From Bacillota bacterium (GTDB lineage Bacteria; Bacillota; Clostridia; Lachnospirales; Lachnospiraceae), in the NCBI GenBank assembly GCA_023663285.1, contig JAMPHT010000001.1, forward strand, positions 1 to 64,000: a stretch of DNA of 64,000 nucleotides, read 5' to 3'. Shown one piece after another: positions 8,694 through 17,537 of the stretch. Position 1 is the stretch's first letter; each line of letters begins with the position of its first letter. The position numbers were made by a program, and so were the translations under genes. The notes below the pieces were generated by a model. It was not told where the DNA came from. It saw nothing but the letters and a program-made list of their open reading frames with translations, and did not search any database.

Positions 8694-8951
8694 TTACTTC
8701 GCTCTCTCTACGACCTCCACGAGCCTCCATCTCTTGTCCTTGGACAGAGGTCTGGTCTCCATGACCCTGACGGTGTCGCCGATGTTGCATGTGTTCTCCT
8801 CATCATGAGCCTTCAGCTTGTAGGTTCTCTTAACGACCTTCTTGTAAAGAGGATGCTTCACGTGCTCTTCGATTGCCACAACGATCGTCTTATCCATCTT
8901 ATTACTGGTAACCTTACCAGTACGCACTTTTCTTAAATTTCTTTCTTCCAC
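8694..8951 (-). CDS. rpsQ: 30S ribosomal protein S17 (uS17)
   Basis: An 85-residue OB-fold protein with the signature [20 protein letters not shown] and [20 protein letters not shown]. It is a primary 16S rRNA-binding protein of the 30S body. It sits between rpmC and rplN as expected. Confidence 0.96.
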   Translation of the reverse strand: MEERNLRKVRTGKVTSNKMDKTIVVAIEEHVKHPLYKKVVKRTYKLKAHDEENTCNIGDTVRVMETRPLSKDKRWRLVEVVERAK

Positions 8952-8988
8952 GACTTTACTCCTTTCCCTGTTGTCAGACAGTCAGTCC

Positions 8989-9192
8989 TTATGCCCTTGC
9001 CTTTTCGGTGATCGCTGTATTGATACGGGCAATGTTCTTTCTGACATCCTTGATCCTCGCCGTATTATCCAACTGATTGGTTGCGTTCTGGAATCTTAAA
9101 TTGAAAAGCTCTTTCTTTGCAGCAACAAGCTCTGACTGAAGTTCCTCAACGGACTTAGTTCTCAGTTCTTCTACAAATTTACTGGATTTCAT
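8989..9192 (-). CDS. rpmC: 50S ribosomal protein L29 (uL29)
   Basis: A 67-residue two-helix protein: [20 protein letters not shown] and [20 protein letters not shown]. It lies at the peptide exit tunnel next to L23, where trigger factor and SRP dock. Its ATG overlaps the rplP stop by one base (TAATG). Confidence 0.96.
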   Translation of the reverse strand: MKSSKFVEELRTKSVEELQSELVAAKKELFNLRFQNATNQLDNTARIKDVRKNIARINTAITEKARA

Positions 9193-9620
9193 TATTCTAC
9201 ACCGCCTTCCAAATCTGCCTTAGAAACGATTTTACACTTGCAGGGAAGCTTATGCATTGCAAGACGCAGTGCCTCTCTTGCCTGTTCCTCAGGAACGCCG
9301 GCAATCTCAAACATAACACGTCCGGGCTTTACAACTGCAACCCAACTGTCCACAGCGCCCTTACCGGAACCCATACGAGTGCCGATAGGCTTTAAAGTAA
9401 CGGGTTTGTCAGGGAAGATCTTGATCCACACCTGACCTGCACGCTTCGTGTAACGAGTAAGCGCGATACGGGCTGCCTCGATCTGATTTGACTTGATCCA
9501 GCAAGGCTCCAGCGATATCAAACCATATTCGCCATAAGCGAGGGTATTACCTCTCGTTGCCTTGCCCTTCATGGAGCCACGAAACTGTTTACGATATTTC
9601 ACTCTCTTTGGCATTAACAT
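9192..9620 (-). CDS. rplP: 50S ribosomal protein L16 (uL16)
   Basis: A 142-residue protein that stabilises A-site tRNA at the peptidyl transferase centre. The N-terminus [15 protein letters not shown] matches the family pattern MLxPKRxKYR, which supports the first ATG over the one at 9614. The ATG follows the rpsC stop by 2 nt. Confidence 0.97.
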   Translation of the reverse strand: MLMPKRVKYRKQFRGSMKGKATRGNTLAYGEYGLISLEPCWIKSNQIEAARIALTRYTKRAGQVWIKIFPDKPVTLKPIGTRMGSGKGAVDSWVAVVKPGRVMFEIAGVPEEQAREALRLAMHKLPCKCKIVSKADLEGGVE

Positions 9621-9622
9621 GA

Positions 9623-10282
9623 TTACTTATCGCTCCCTTCCGTCTGATTTCCCTTTGTAGGAAGTATTTCACCCTTATAGATCCAAACCTTGACTCCCAC
9701 CTTGCCATAGGTAGTGTCAGCCTCCGCAAACCCATAGTCGATATCTGCTCTTAAGGTCTGAAGAGGAATGGTGCCCTCGCTGTAGAACTCGCTGCGGGCA
9801 ATATCAGCTCCGCCGAGACGGCCTGCGCATGCAGCCTTGATGCCCAGCGCGCCTGCCTTCATGGTTCTGCCCATGCAGGACTTCATGGCACGTCTGTAAG
9901 ATACACGGTTTTCAAGCTGCTGGGCAATATTTTCCGCCACCAGCTGTGCATCCCTGTCAGGTCTCTTGATCTCCTTGATGTCGATCAGAACCTTCTTGCC
10001 GGTCATCTTGGAAAGCTCGTTCTTGGTGACCTCGATCTCAGCGCCGCCCTTTCCGATGATAACGCCTGGCTTTGCGGTGTGAATGATGACTCTTACCCGG
10101 TCAGACGTCCTCTCGACCTCGATCTTGGAGACACCTGCGCTGTATAACTTCTTCTTCAGGTACTTTCTGATCTCGTAGTCCTCCACCAGATAATCGGAAA
10201 ACTCTCCCTCAGCGTACCATTTGGAATCCCAATCCTTGATTACTCCCACTCTCAAACCGTGAGGATTAACTTTCTGTCCCAT
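9623..10282 (-). CDS. rpsC: 30S ribosomal protein S3 (uS3)
   Basis: A 219-residue protein with the N-terminal [20 protein letters not shown], a KH domain ([18 protein letters not shown]) that binds RNA and takes part in mRNA helicase activity at the entry site, and the S3 C-terminal domain ([17 protein letters not shown]). Standard position between rplV and rplP. Confidence 0.97.
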   Translation of the reverse strand: MGQKVNPHGLRVGVIKDWDSKWYAEGEFSDYLVEDYEIRKYLKKKLYSAGVSKIEVERTSDRVRVIIHTAKPGVIIGKGGAEIEVTKNELSKMTGKKVLIDIKEIKRPDRDAQLVAENIAQQLENRVSYRRAMKSCMGRTMKAGALGIKAACAGRLGGADIARSEFYSEGTIPLQTLRADIDYGFAEADTTYGKVGVKVWIYKGEILPTKGNQTEGSDK

Positions 10283-10298
10283 TTATTTGCTCCTTTCC

Positions 10299-10685
10299 TT
10301 ACTTCTTCTCATCCAGCACAACGGTAATGTGGCTCATTCTCTTCTCGATTCTGTAAGCAGTGCCTCTTGCTCTGGGTTGAATGCGCTTCATGGTAGGTCC
10401 CTTGTTCGCATAGCACTCTGCCACATACAGGTTCTCCCTGTTCATTCCCTTGTTCTCTGCATTTGCAATAGCCGACTCAAGCAGCTTCTTGATAAGGCCG
10501 GAAGCATATCTGGGATTGTAATCCAGAATTCCTAAGGCAGTCTCAACGTCCTTGCCTCTGATAGCATCCAAAACGAAACATGCCTTCTGGACAGACACCC
10601 TGGCATAAGAAAGCTTAGCTGAGGGTCTTGTGTCCTTATTGGCGTTTCTCTCTCTCTTGATTTGACTTCTATGTCCTTTAGCCAT
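10299..10685 (-). CDS. rplV: 50S ribosomal protein L22 (uL22)
   Basis: A 128-residue protein whose long beta-hairpin (YANKGPTMKRIQPRARGTAY) lines the exit tunnel and is a site of macrolide resistance changes in other bacteria. It carries about 15 more basic N-terminal residues (MAKGHRSQIKRERNANK) than the B. subtilis protein. A good GGAGG precedes the ATG. Confidence 0.96.
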   Translation of the reverse strand: MAKGHRSQIKRERNANKDTRPSAKLSYARVSVQKACFVLDAIRGKDVETALGILDYNPRYASGLIKKLLESAIANAENKGMNRENLYVAECYANKGPTMKRIQPRARGTAYRIEKRMSHITVVLDEKK

Positions 10686-10737
10686 AGATAAATATCCTCC
10701 TTCTTAAGAATCAAAGCCATATCCAAGGGGCACTGTC

Positions 10738-11019
10738 TTACCTCACCTTAGATTTCTTTTCATCCTTGCCATGTCCGCGATAAGTCCTCGTCGCCACGAA
10801 CTCACCCAGCTTATGGCCCACCATGTCCTCGGTCACATATACGGGAACGTGCTTCCTGCCGTCATGAACCGCAATAGTAAGTCCCACAAAGGAAGGGAAA
10901 ATCGTAGAACGGCGGGACCAGGTCTTGATGACCTGCTTCTGTCCTGATGCGTTCATAGCGTCAACTTTCTTTAACAGGCTTGCGTCTGCGAAAGGTCCTT
11001 TTTTCAGTGATCTAGCCAT
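10738..11019 (-). CDS. rpsS: 30S ribosomal protein S19 (uS19)
   Basis: A 93-residue protein of the 30S head: [20 protein letters not shown], then [20 protein letters not shown] and [12 protein letters not shown]. Pairs with S13. CAGGAGG lies before the ATG. Confidence 0.97.
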   Translation of the reverse strand: MARSLKKGPFADASLLKKVDAMNASGQKQVIKTWSRRSTIFPSFVGLTIAVHDGRKHVPVYVTEDMVGHKLGEFVATRTYRGHGKDEKKSKVR

Positions 11020-11040
11020 TGTCTTTCCTCCTGTTTTAAT

Positions 11041-11883
11041 TTACTTCATCGCTCTGCCGTCGCGTCTTCTTACGATCAGTCTGTTGGAAGCCTTCTTGGA
11101 TTTACGGGTCTTTAATCCGAGAGCAGGCTTGCCCCAGGGAGTGCTGGGACCGGGACGACCGATACCGGTCTTGCCTTCACCACCGCCGTGAGGGTGATCG
11201 TTAGGGTTCATGACTGAACCGCGGACTGTAGGACGAATGCCCATGTGGCGCTTGCGTCCCGCCTTACCGATATTGACAAGGTTGTGATCCGCATTGCCAA
11301 CAATGCCAATCGTCGCGCGGCATACCAGAGGAACCATTCTCATCTCACCTGAAGGGAGACGAAGCGTAGCATACTTTCCTTCCTTTGCCATCAGCTGCGC
11401 ACTGTTTCCGGCTGCCCGAACCATCTGGCCGCCCTTTCCGGGATGCAGTTCAATGTTGTGTACCTGAGTACCTACAGGAATCTCCGACAGAGGCAGGCAG
11501 TTGCCCACTCTGACCTCCGCTTCGGGACCGTTCATGACCTTCATGCCGTCCGTCAGTCCTGTGGGCGCCAGGATATATGCCTTCTCGCCGTCTGCATAGC
11601 AAATCAATGCAATGTTTGCGCTTCTGTTAGGGTCATACTCGATACCTGCTACAGTAGCCGGGATGCCATCCTTATTTCTCTTAAAATCAATAACTCTGTA
11701 CTTTCTTCTGGAGCCGCCGCCACGGTGTCTCACCGTGATCTTACCCTGATTATTGCGACCGGCATTCTTTTTCAGAGAGGTACACAGGCTCTTTTCGGGA
11801 GTTGTCTTGGTGATCTCGGAAAAGTCAGAACCGGTCATATTCCTTCTGGAGGGTGTATAGGGATTATATGTCTTGATACCCAT
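11041..11883 (-). CDS. rplB: 50S ribosomal protein L2 (uL2)
   Basis: A 280-residue protein with the OB-fold and SH3-like RNA-binding domains and the basic tail containing [14 protein letters not shown], whose histidine lies near the peptidyl transferase centre. Among the largest and most conserved 50S proteins. It starts 28 nt after rplW. Confidence 0.98.
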   Translation of the reverse strand: MGIKTYNPYTPSRRNMTGSDFSEITKTTPEKSLCTSLKKNAGRNNQGKITVRHRGGGSRRKYRVIDFKRNKDGIPATVAGIEYDPNRSANIALICYADGEKAYILAPTGLTDGMKVMNGPEAEVRVGNCLPLSEIPVGTQVHNIELHPGKGGQMVRAAGNSAQLMAKEGKYATLRLPSGEMRMVPLVCRATIGIVGNADHNLVNIGKAGRKRHMGIRPTVRGSVMNPNDHPHGGGEGKTGIGRPGPSTPWGKPALGLKTRKSKKASNRLIVRRRDGRAMK

Positions 11884-11910
11884 CGTTTTTATCTCCTTAT
11901 CTTAATCATT

Positions 11911-12222
11911 TTATAGGCCCGCAAAGATTTCAATATCCTTGCTGTCCTGGGTCAGAGTGACGATTGCCTTTTTGGTCTTTGCAGTCTTTCCAAGAACCGG
12001 TCCGCGCCTTCTGCTCTTGTTCTTCACCTTTCCCTTATAATTCATCGTGTTGACATTCTTGACCTTGGTGCCCTCGAACATTTTCTCAACAGCTTCCTTG
12101 ATCTGAGCCTTGTTTGCCTCTGTATGAACCAGGAATGTATATTTCTTCTCGCCCATACCAGCCATACTTTTCTCGGTAATAACCGGTTTGAGGATTACAT
12201 CATAATATTTAATATCTGCCAT
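11911..12222 (-). CDS. rplW: 50S ribosomal protein L23 (uL23)
   Basis: A 103-residue protein, [20 protein letters not shown] with the loop [16 protein letters not shown] that reaches into the tunnel; the surface part is the dock for trigger factor and SRP. Its ATG overlaps the rplD stop by one base. Confidence 0.96.
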   Translation of the reverse strand: MADIKYYDVILKPVITEKSMAGMGEKKYTFLVHTEANKAQIKEAVEKMFEGTKVKNVNTMNYKGKVKNKSRRRGPVLGKTAKTKKAIVTLTQDSKDIEIFAGL

Positions 12223-12842
12223 TATGCGTACACCTCCTCGATCTTTGCAACGGCATCCTTTGTCAGGACCAGCGTCTTTGCTTTCATGATGTCATAGGTA
12301 TTGATGGTATTTACCAGGGCAGTGTCAACTGTCTCAATGTTTCTTGCGGAGTAATATACATTGTCATCCTTCTCTGCAAGGACCACCAATCCCTTTTCAA
12401 CCTTCAGGTTGTTCATCACCTTTACAAAATTCTTTGTCTTGATCTCATCAAACTTCAGTTCATCCACAACGATCAGGCTGTTCTTCTGAACCTTGTCGGT
12501 CAGCGCTGACTTCAGCGCCGCTCTCTTTTCCTTCTTGTTGAGCTTGAATGAATAATCTCTGGGAACAGGTGCAAATACCACGCCGCCGCCTGTCCACTGG
12601 GGAGCTCTGGTAGAACCCTGTCTTGCATGACCGGTTCCCTTCTGCCTCCAGGGCTTTCTTCCACCGCCGGACACCTCGGAACGGGTCTTTGCCTTCTGGG
12701 TCCCCTGACGCTTGTTTGCAAGCTGTTGTACCACCGCCATGTGTACCAGATGTTCGTTGATTTCTACACCAAATACGGCATCATTTAATTCGATTGTACC
12801 AACTTCCTTGCCTTCCATATTTAAAACTGATACGTTTGCCAT
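12222..12842 (-). CDS. rplD: 50S ribosomal protein L4 (uL4)
   Basis: A 206-residue protein: [20 protein letters not shown], then the extended tunnel loop with [24 protein letters not shown] and a globular domain. In gamma-proteobacteria L4 represses the S10 operon through its leader; whether it acts on the leader found here is unknown. The start at 12842 has AAAGGAGG in place; an ATG seven codons upstream does not. A 17-nt palindrome (12857-12873, GCGTGCCG and CGGCACGC) sits between rplC and rplD. Confidence 0.96.
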   Translation of the reverse strand: MANVSVLNMEGKEVGTIELNDAVFGVEINEHLVHMAVVQQLANKRQGTQKAKTRSEVSGGGRKPWRQKGTGHARQGSTRAPQWTGGGVVFAPVPRDYSFKLNKKEKRAALKSALTDKVQKNSLIVVDELKFDEIKTKNFVKVMNNLKVEKGLVVLAEKDDNVYYSARNIETVDTALVNTINTYDIMKAKTLVLTKDAVAKIEEVYA

Positions 12843-12883
12843 CTGAATTGGTCCTCCTTTCACGGCGTGCCGCCGGCACGCTC

Positions 12884-13567
12884 TTATGCCTCGGCCCTCG
12901 TTGTCTCTTTGATGGTTACTAATGCTTTCTTAGGTCCGGGTACGGAACCCTTTACCAGCAGCAGATTCTTCTCTGCGTCTACTCTTACGACCTCAAGGTT
13001 CTGGACAGTCACCTTCACGCAGCCCATATGTCCGGGCATTCCCTTGCCCTTAAACACACGGCTGGGAGATGAGCAGGCGCCGTTGGAGCCCTGGTGGCGA
13101 TGGAACTTGGATCCGTGCTTCATGGGACCTCTGTGCTGTCCCAGTCTCTTGATCGCGCCCTGGAAGCCTTTTCCCTTGGAGATCGCAGAAGCGTCGATCC
13201 TGTCGCCCTGTGCGAAAATGTCTGCCTTGATTTCCGCGCCCATGGTATATTCATCAGCGTTCTCAAATCTGAACTCCCGGATATATCTCTTTGCGCTTAC
13301 GCCTGCCTTTTTGAAGTGGCCTGCCTGCGCTTTGGTCACACCGTGCCTGTGGATGACTTCCTTTCTGCCGCCGGCGTCCTTGTTCACGATTCTTTCTTTC
13401 TTGTCCACAAAGCCGACCTGCACTGCGCTGTAACCGTCATTTTCCTGTGTCTTGACCTGGGTCACCACGCAGGGACCTGCCTGAAGAACGGTCACGGGAA
13501 GTAGTGTGCCGTCATCGCTGAAGATCTGTGTCATTCCGACCTTGGTTGCCAAAATTGCTTTCTTCAT
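12884..13567 (-). CDS. rplC: 50S ribosomal protein L3 (uL3)
   Basis: A 227-residue protein, [20 protein letters not shown] with the central loop [20 protein letters not shown] whose tip reaches the peptidyl transferase centre. It is slightly longer than the typical 205-210 residues because of inserts around residues 50-110. It follows rpsJ by 133 nt, longer than the usual spacing. Confidence 0.96.
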   Translation of the reverse strand: MKKAILATKVGMTQIFSDDGTLLPVTVLQAGPCVVTQVKTQENDGYSAVQVGFVDKKERIVNKDAGGRKEVIHRHGVTKAQAGHFKKAGVSAKRYIREFRFENADEYTMGAEIKADIFAQGDRIDASAISKGKGFQGAIKRLGQHRGPMKHGSKFHRHQGSNGACSSPSRVFKGKGMPGHMGCVKVTVQNLEVVRVDAEKNLLLVKGSVPGPKKALVTIKETTRAEA

Positions 13568-13700
13568 TTTTCCTCTCTTTCTGCCTTTTAAGGCTTTCTA
13601 CATAGCGGACCACGCGGTTACCGTTGCGTCATAACCACAGGGATCTCTCCCTTTTCCCAACTCGGCATGGGAAGTGTTCTTACGTCTGTAGAGGTTTTGA
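13568..13700 (-). other. Structured rpsJ-rplC spacer
   Basis: The 133-nt gap has several short inverted repeats on the minus strand: TTCCCA/TGGGAA around an 8-nt loop, GGGA/TCCC around GAGA, and GGTTA/TAACC, all inside a possible CTACA/TGTAG closing stem. No reading frame or T-run is seen. It could be an attenuation or processing region for rplC, or only a degenerate insertion. Confidence 0.4.
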
Positions 13701-14018
13701 TTATTTTGTTTTCATCTTAATGTCAATGTAAACACCTGCAGGCATTTCCAGTCTCTGCAGCGCATCCACCGTCTTCTGGGTGGGTGCAATAATGTCGATC
13801 AGCCTCTTGTGGGTCCTCTGCTCGAACTGCTCTCTGGAGTCCTTGTACTTGTGTACGGCTCTTAAGATCGTGATGACCTCTTTCTTGGTGGGAAGGGGCA
13901 CGGGGCCGCTCACCTCAGAACCTGTTTTCTTTACAGTTTCAATGATCTTGCTTGCAGATGCGTCCACCAGCTGATGCTCGTATGCCTTCAGGGTGATTCT
14001 CATTACTTGACTTGCCAT
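13701..14018 (-). CDS. rpsJ: 30S ribosomal protein S10 (uS10)
   Basis: A 105-residue protein, [20 protein letters not shown] with the loop [20 protein letters not shown]. It is in the 30S head and also serves as NusE in transcription antitermination. It is the first gene of the cluster. AAAAGGAGGCGAC lies before the ATG. A long structured leader separates it from its promoter. Confidence 0.97.
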   Translation of the reverse strand: MASQVMRITLKAYEHQLVDASASKIIETVKKTGSEVSGPVPLPTKKEVITILRAVHKYKDSREQFEQRTHKRLIDIIAPTQKTVDALQRLEMPAGVYIDIKMKTK

Positions 14019-14298
14019 AAAAAAAGTCGCCTCCTTTTCGCACTTTCAGTCTCAAGTACGACAAGCGGTGACTGTACACTCTCCCGTGTGTGTCCTGATC
14101 CCTTACGCAACATTCTACGGATATCCGGCCTATCACACGTCGTTTCTGCCTGATGCAGACTTTCCAAAACTTTGAAAAGTTTTTTCTGTACAGTGACTTG
14201 TCGTCAGTTTTCTAACTTGACATTCGCTCCACGTAAAAACCTGTTTACCATTGCTGATAAACAGCAACCTCACGTTTCACAGCTATCATGCCACAGCA
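14019..14298 (-). promoter_or_regulatory. Structured 5' leader of the S10 operon
   Basis: About 280 nt lie between the predicted start of transcription and rpsJ. ACGACAAG (14058-14065) pairs with CTTGTCGT (14197-14204), and TGTACA (14073-14078) with TGTACA (14187-14192), closing a domain of over 100 nt. Inside are CGTGTG/CACACG, the TCTGC/GCAGA hairpin and AAAACTT/AAGTTTT. Long leaders of ribosomal operons often mediate feedback by a ribosomal protein; which protein would act here cannot be told. Confidence 0.6.
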
Positions 14299-14304
14299 AT
14301 AGAT

Positions 14305-14333
14305 AGTATAATGGGTATTTCCTTTTTTTGCAA
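14305..14333 (-). promoter_or_regulatory. S10 operon promoter
   Basis: On the minus strand TTGCAA (14328-14333), 17 bp and TATACT (14305-14310). The start of transcription would be near 14298. It is the only strong promoter-like sequence found between rpsJ and the divergent methyltransferase on this strand. Confidence 0.75.
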
Positions 14334-14384
14334 GGACTTTTTTTTAATTTTTGTATTTTTTCCCGTACAATTTTTTCCGGGTGC

Positions 14385-14414
14385 TTTACAGGCTTCTGCT
14401 CTTTACCTTATAAT
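14385..14414 (+). promoter_or_regulatory. Promoter ahead of structured leader RNA
   Basis: Plus strand TTTACA (14385-14390), 18 bp, TATAAT (14409-14414), with a predicted start near 14421, just before the structured segment at 14429-14582. A second AT-rich -10-like stretch near 14630-14655 may give another start closer to the methyltransferase. Confidence 0.6.
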
Positions 14415-14428
14415 AATAACAACGAGAC

Positions 14429-14582
14429 GCTTCCGGCAGAGATCGTTCCCGGCCGGACACGCTTTCGCTCGGAATGAACAGCGTAGCAGCGCTAAGTTCG
14501 TGCCGAATTTCATTCGGCATAGTACCTCACTAAGCGCTGACGTGTTCATACGGTCCGGTCAGAAACGATTTCTGACGGAAGC
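14429..14582 (+). ncRNA. Candidate structured leader or small RNA
   Basis: No reading frame is seen. Helices in order: GCTTCCG (14429-14435)/CGGAAGC (14576-14582); CCGGAC (14453-14458)/GTCCGG (14553-14558); TGAACA (14475-14480)/TGTTCA (14543-14548); CAGCGCT (14487-14493)/AGCGCTG (14533-14539); apical TGCCGAAT (14501-14508)/ATTCGGCA (14512-14519); and a side hairpin TCAGAAA/TTTCTGA (14559-14575). It begins about 8 nt after a predicted transcription start and ends about 95 nt before the methyltransferase. It matches no riboswitch, 6S or SRP consensus I know. Confidence 0.5.
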
Positions 14583-14677
14583 TGGTCATCGGTATGACTG
14601 TAAAGTAAGTATGCTGTCAAAAATTATATATTTATATATATAATATAATAAAATAAGAAAGGGAAGATGCTGGCGTT

Positions 14678-15601
14678 ATGTGGGTTGCGGATAAGTGGAG
14701 GGATTATGAGGTGCTGGATAGCTCCGGCGGAGAAAAGCTGGAGCGGTGGGGGGATTATATTCTGGTGAGGCCGGATCCTCAGGTCATATGGAATACTCCC
14801 CGGAAGCATAAAGGCTGGGACAGGCCAAACGCCCATTATCACCGCAGCGCCAGGGGCGGCGGTGAATGGGAGTTTTTCAGCCTGCCGGATGAGTGGACCG
14901 TCTCCTACGCACTGTCCTGTCCGGACGCGCCCGGCCGTCCTCTCACCTTTCGCCTGAAGCCTTTCAGTTTTAAGCATACCGGTCTTTTCCCGGAGCAGGC
15001 GGCCAACTGGGACTGGTTCTCCTGCCTGATAGGGGATTCTCTGAAGCGCGCTCCGAACCGACAGCCGAAGATCCTGAATCTCTTTGCCTATACCGGCGGA
15101 GCTACACTGGCGGCTGCCGCCGCAGGCGCCGCAGTCACCCATGTGGACGCCTCAAAGGGAATGGTAGGCTGGGCAAAGGAAAATGCCGTAAGCTCCGGCC
15201 TGGGAGATGCACCCATCCGCTGGCTGGTGGACGATTGTGTCAAATTTGTGGAGCGTGAGATCCGCAGAGGCAGCCGCTATGACGGTATTATCATGGATCC
15301 GCCCTCCTACGGAAGAGGGCCGAAGGGAGAGATCTGGAAGATCGAGGAAAGCCTCTGGCCGCTCCTGCAGTCCGCCGCCCGGCTGCTCTCCGAAAACGCC
15401 CTGTTCTTTTTGATCAACTCCTATACCACCGGGCTTCAGCCCGCCGTATTATCCTATATGCTTAAATGTACTCTGACCCGGCAGCTTGAGGGGTATGTGG
15501 AGGCTGAAGAGATCGGACTGCCTGTGGGTGGATCAGAACTGATCCTGCCCTGCGGCGCATCCGGACGCTGGACGGGGAATTACCTCTCCCGGAGAGGATA
15601 A
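14678..15601 (+). CDS. Class I SAM-dependent methyltransferase (RlmI/RlmK-like)
   Basis: A 307-residue protein. The SAM-binding motif I is LNLFAYTGGATLAAAAAGA (about residues 129-147), motif II ends in VDASKG, and motif IV is MDPPSYGRG (about residues 206-214), a DPPS catalytic motif as in rRNA methyltransferases of COG1092. The N-terminal 100 residues form a beta-rich domain rather than a clear PUA domain. Substrate is probably RNA but cannot be fixed. Start ATG has only a modest AAGGGAAG upstream at about 13 nt. Confidence 0.75.
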   Translation: MWVADKWRDYEVLDSSGGEKLERWGDYILVRPDPQVIWNTPRKHKGWDRPNAHYHRSARGGGEWEFFSLPDEWTVSYALSCPDAPGRPLTFRLKPFSFKHTGLFPEQAANWDWFSCLIGDSLKRAPNRQPKILNLFAYTGGATLAAAAAGAAVTHVDASKGMVGWAKENAVSSGLGDAPIRWLVDDCVKFVEREIRRGSRYDGIIMDPPSYGRGPKGEIWKIEESLWPLLQSAARLLSENALFFLINSYTTGLQPAVLSYMLKCTLTRQLEGYVEAEEIGLPVGGSELILPCGASGRWTGNYLSRRG

Positions 15602-15754
15602 CGCCCTGGGAAGGAAACTCCCCCGGAGAAGATAGTTTCCCGAAAAGATGATTTCCGAAAAAAATAATTCTCTCAATACTTGTGCAAAGTGGGATAAATA
15701 TTATAACATATTAATACGGTGTTGTAATAATTTATATTTCAAGGAGTTTACCCT

Positions 15755-16831
15755 ATGCGCAAGAAAGTACAAGCCTTCTCCGAACTCCAGAAACATCTGT
15801 TCAGCATCCTGGTCTGCATTCTCTGCATGGCAGCCGCCGCTGGCATCTCCTTCACCTGCTCTCACATATTCAGCCGTCTCTCGCCCAACTGTACACTGGT
15901 GTTCGTCCTCTTTGTGTTCCTTGCCTCCTGCAGTTGCGCCGACCGGCTGTATGGCATCCTCTGCTCCCTGTTTGCAGTGATATGGCTGAATGTCAGACTC
16001 CGCTCTCCTGCAGCTTTTTCAGCCGACTATCTGGCAGATATATTGTGCGCTTCCTCTCTTCTGATAATTTTAAGCCTTCTGACCTTCCGCCTTGCAGCTA
16101 TGGCTGACCTTGCAGCCATGGCAGAAAAACAGCTGGAGGAGGCGAAAACAGAAAAGATGCGCGCCAATCTGCTGCGGGCTATCTCTCACGATCTGCGGAG
16201 CCCTCTCACAGGCATCATCGGTAACAGCCTCACTTACCTGGAACAGCAGGAAGCTCTGACGGATGCGGAAAAGGAGACCCTTGTGCGCAATATCCATGAA
16301 TCCTCTTCCCGGCTTGTAAATATGGTGGAAAATCTTCTGACTGTCACCCACATCAGAAACCATGACCTGACCATCACCACCAGGGAAGAGCCCGTAGAAG
16401 AAATCGTGGCGGAGGCCCTGCAAAGAACGGAAAAACGGCATCCTGGCTGCACCATCCGCGCTTCTGTACCTGAAGATCTCCTTATGCTTCCCATGGATTC
16501 TGTCCTGATCGGGCAGGTCACTGTCAATCTGCTGGAAAACGCTCTGCTTCACTCCGGCGCCGGCGGACCCATAGATTTCATTGTGGAGGACCATCCGGAC
16601 TGCGTCTCCTTTACCGTCCGGGACTACGGAAACGGCATTCCGAAGCATAGACTGAAGCATCTTTTTGAGGCTTCAGATCACGCCCCGCCCCCTGCAGGCG
16701 CCCGGAAAGGAATGGGCGTCGGCCTGGTCATCTGTAAAACCATCATCACCGCCCACCACGGAACCATTACGGGCCATAACCACTCAGACGGCGCGGAGTT
16801 TACTTTTACATTGCCAAAGAGAAAGGAGTAA
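15755..16831 (+). CDS. Sensor histidine kinase, KdpD-like (DUF4118)
   Basis: A 358-residue membrane kinase. Three hydrophobic stretches lie in residues 15-113 (DUF4118-like membrane part), followed by a short coiled coil, the dimerisation box LLRAISHDLRSPLTG with phosphoacceptor His145, then the N box NLLENALLHS, G1 DYGNGIPK and G2 GMGVGLVICK of the ATPase domain. There is no KdpD N-terminal usher domain, so the signal need not be potassium. AAGGAG lies 8 nt before the ATG. The response regulator gene begins 4 nt after its stop. Confidence 0.88.
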   Translation: MRKKVQAFSELQKHLFSILVCILCMAAAAGISFTCSHIFSRLSPNCTLVFVLFVFLASCSCADRLYGILCSLFAVIWLNVRLRSPAAFSADYLADILCASSLLIILSLLTFRLAAMADLAAMAEKQLEEAKTEKMRANLLRAISHDLRSPLTGIIGNSLTYLEQQEALTDAEKETLVRNIHESSSRLVNMVENLLTVTHIRNHDLTITTREEPVEEIVAEALQRTEKRHPGCTIRASVPEDLLMLPMDSVLIGQVTVNLLENALLHSGAGGPIDFIVEDHPDCVSFTVRDYGNGIPKHRLKHLFEASDHAPPPAGARKGMGVGLVICKTIITAHHGTITGHNHSDGAEFTFTLPKRKE

Positions 16832-16835
16832 CGAC

Positions 16836-17531
16836 ATGAATTCCAGGATCAACATCCTTTTGATTGAAGATGAGAAAAACACAGCTTCCTTTATCACCAC
16901 TCTCCTCACCAAAAACGGCTATCATGTGACCCCCGCTCTCTCCGGCAGGGAAGGCTTGAGCCTTGCCGCCGCAAACTGCCCTGACGTGATCCTCTTAGAT
17001 CTGTGCCTTCCCGATATAGACGGCTGTGAAGTCATAACAAGCCTGCGGCACTGGAGCCACAGCCCTGTCATCGTCCTTTCCGCCAGAGAGACGGAACACG
17101 ACAAGGTGCAGGCCCTGGATCTGGGCGCAGACGATTACCTCACCAAGCCCTTCGGCACGGAGGAACTCATGGCCCGCATCCGCGCCTGTATGCGCCACCA
17201 TTACACCACAGCTTCCGGTAGGGTCTACCGCGCCCTCGATCTGAAAATCGATCTGGAGACGGGGACGGTTTCCCTGGACGGTGAAGCCATCCACCTGACC
17301 CATGTGGAATATCGGCTCCTGGCGCTTCTCGCTCAACACTCCGGCCGGGTTCTGTCCTACCATGAGATCATGAACGCCCTCTGGGGGCCATATGCGAACG
17401 ACAGCAATCAGATCCTCCGTGTCAATATGGCAAACATCCGACACAAGATCGAAAAGAATCCTGCCAGGCCCCAGTATGTCTTTACAGAGGTGGGCGTAGG
17501 CTACCGGATGCGGGAAAATGAATGTACCTAA
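16836..17531 (+). CDS. OmpR/KdpE-family response regulator
   Basis: A 231-residue protein. The receiver domain has the acidic pair ED at residues 11-12, the phosphoacceptor Asp55 in LLDLCLPD and Lys in LTKPFG; the C-terminal winged helix contains HLTHVEYRLLALLAQHSGRV and the VRYVF-type end GVGYRM. It pairs with the kinase just upstream. The ATG at 16836 with GAAAGGAG was chosen; the open frame extends upstream over the kinase gene but lacks homology. No target promoter can be named. Confidence 0.9.
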   Translation: MNSRINILLIEDEKNTASFITTLLTKNGYHVTPALSGREGLSLAAANCPDVILLDLCLPDIDGCEVITSLRHWSHSPVIVLSARETEHDKVQALDLGADDYLTKPFGTEELMARIRACMRHHYTTASGRVYRALDLKIDLETGTVSLDGEAIHLTHVEYRLLALLAQHSGRVLSYHEIMNALWGPYANDSNQILRVNMANIRHKIEKNPARPQYVFTEVGVGYRMRENECT

Positions 17532-17537
17532 GCAGGC

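Noticed and set aside
13568..13700. Possible 5S rRNA-like sequence between rpsJ and rplC
   Set aside because: A short ATGCCGAGT stretch recalls 5S rRNA, but length, loop order and terminal stem do not fit.
14429..14582. 6S RNA, SRP RNA or tmRNA
   Set aside because: No 6S central bubble pattern, no SRP tetraloop and GGAAGCAGC-type asymmetric loop, and no tRNA-like ends are visible.
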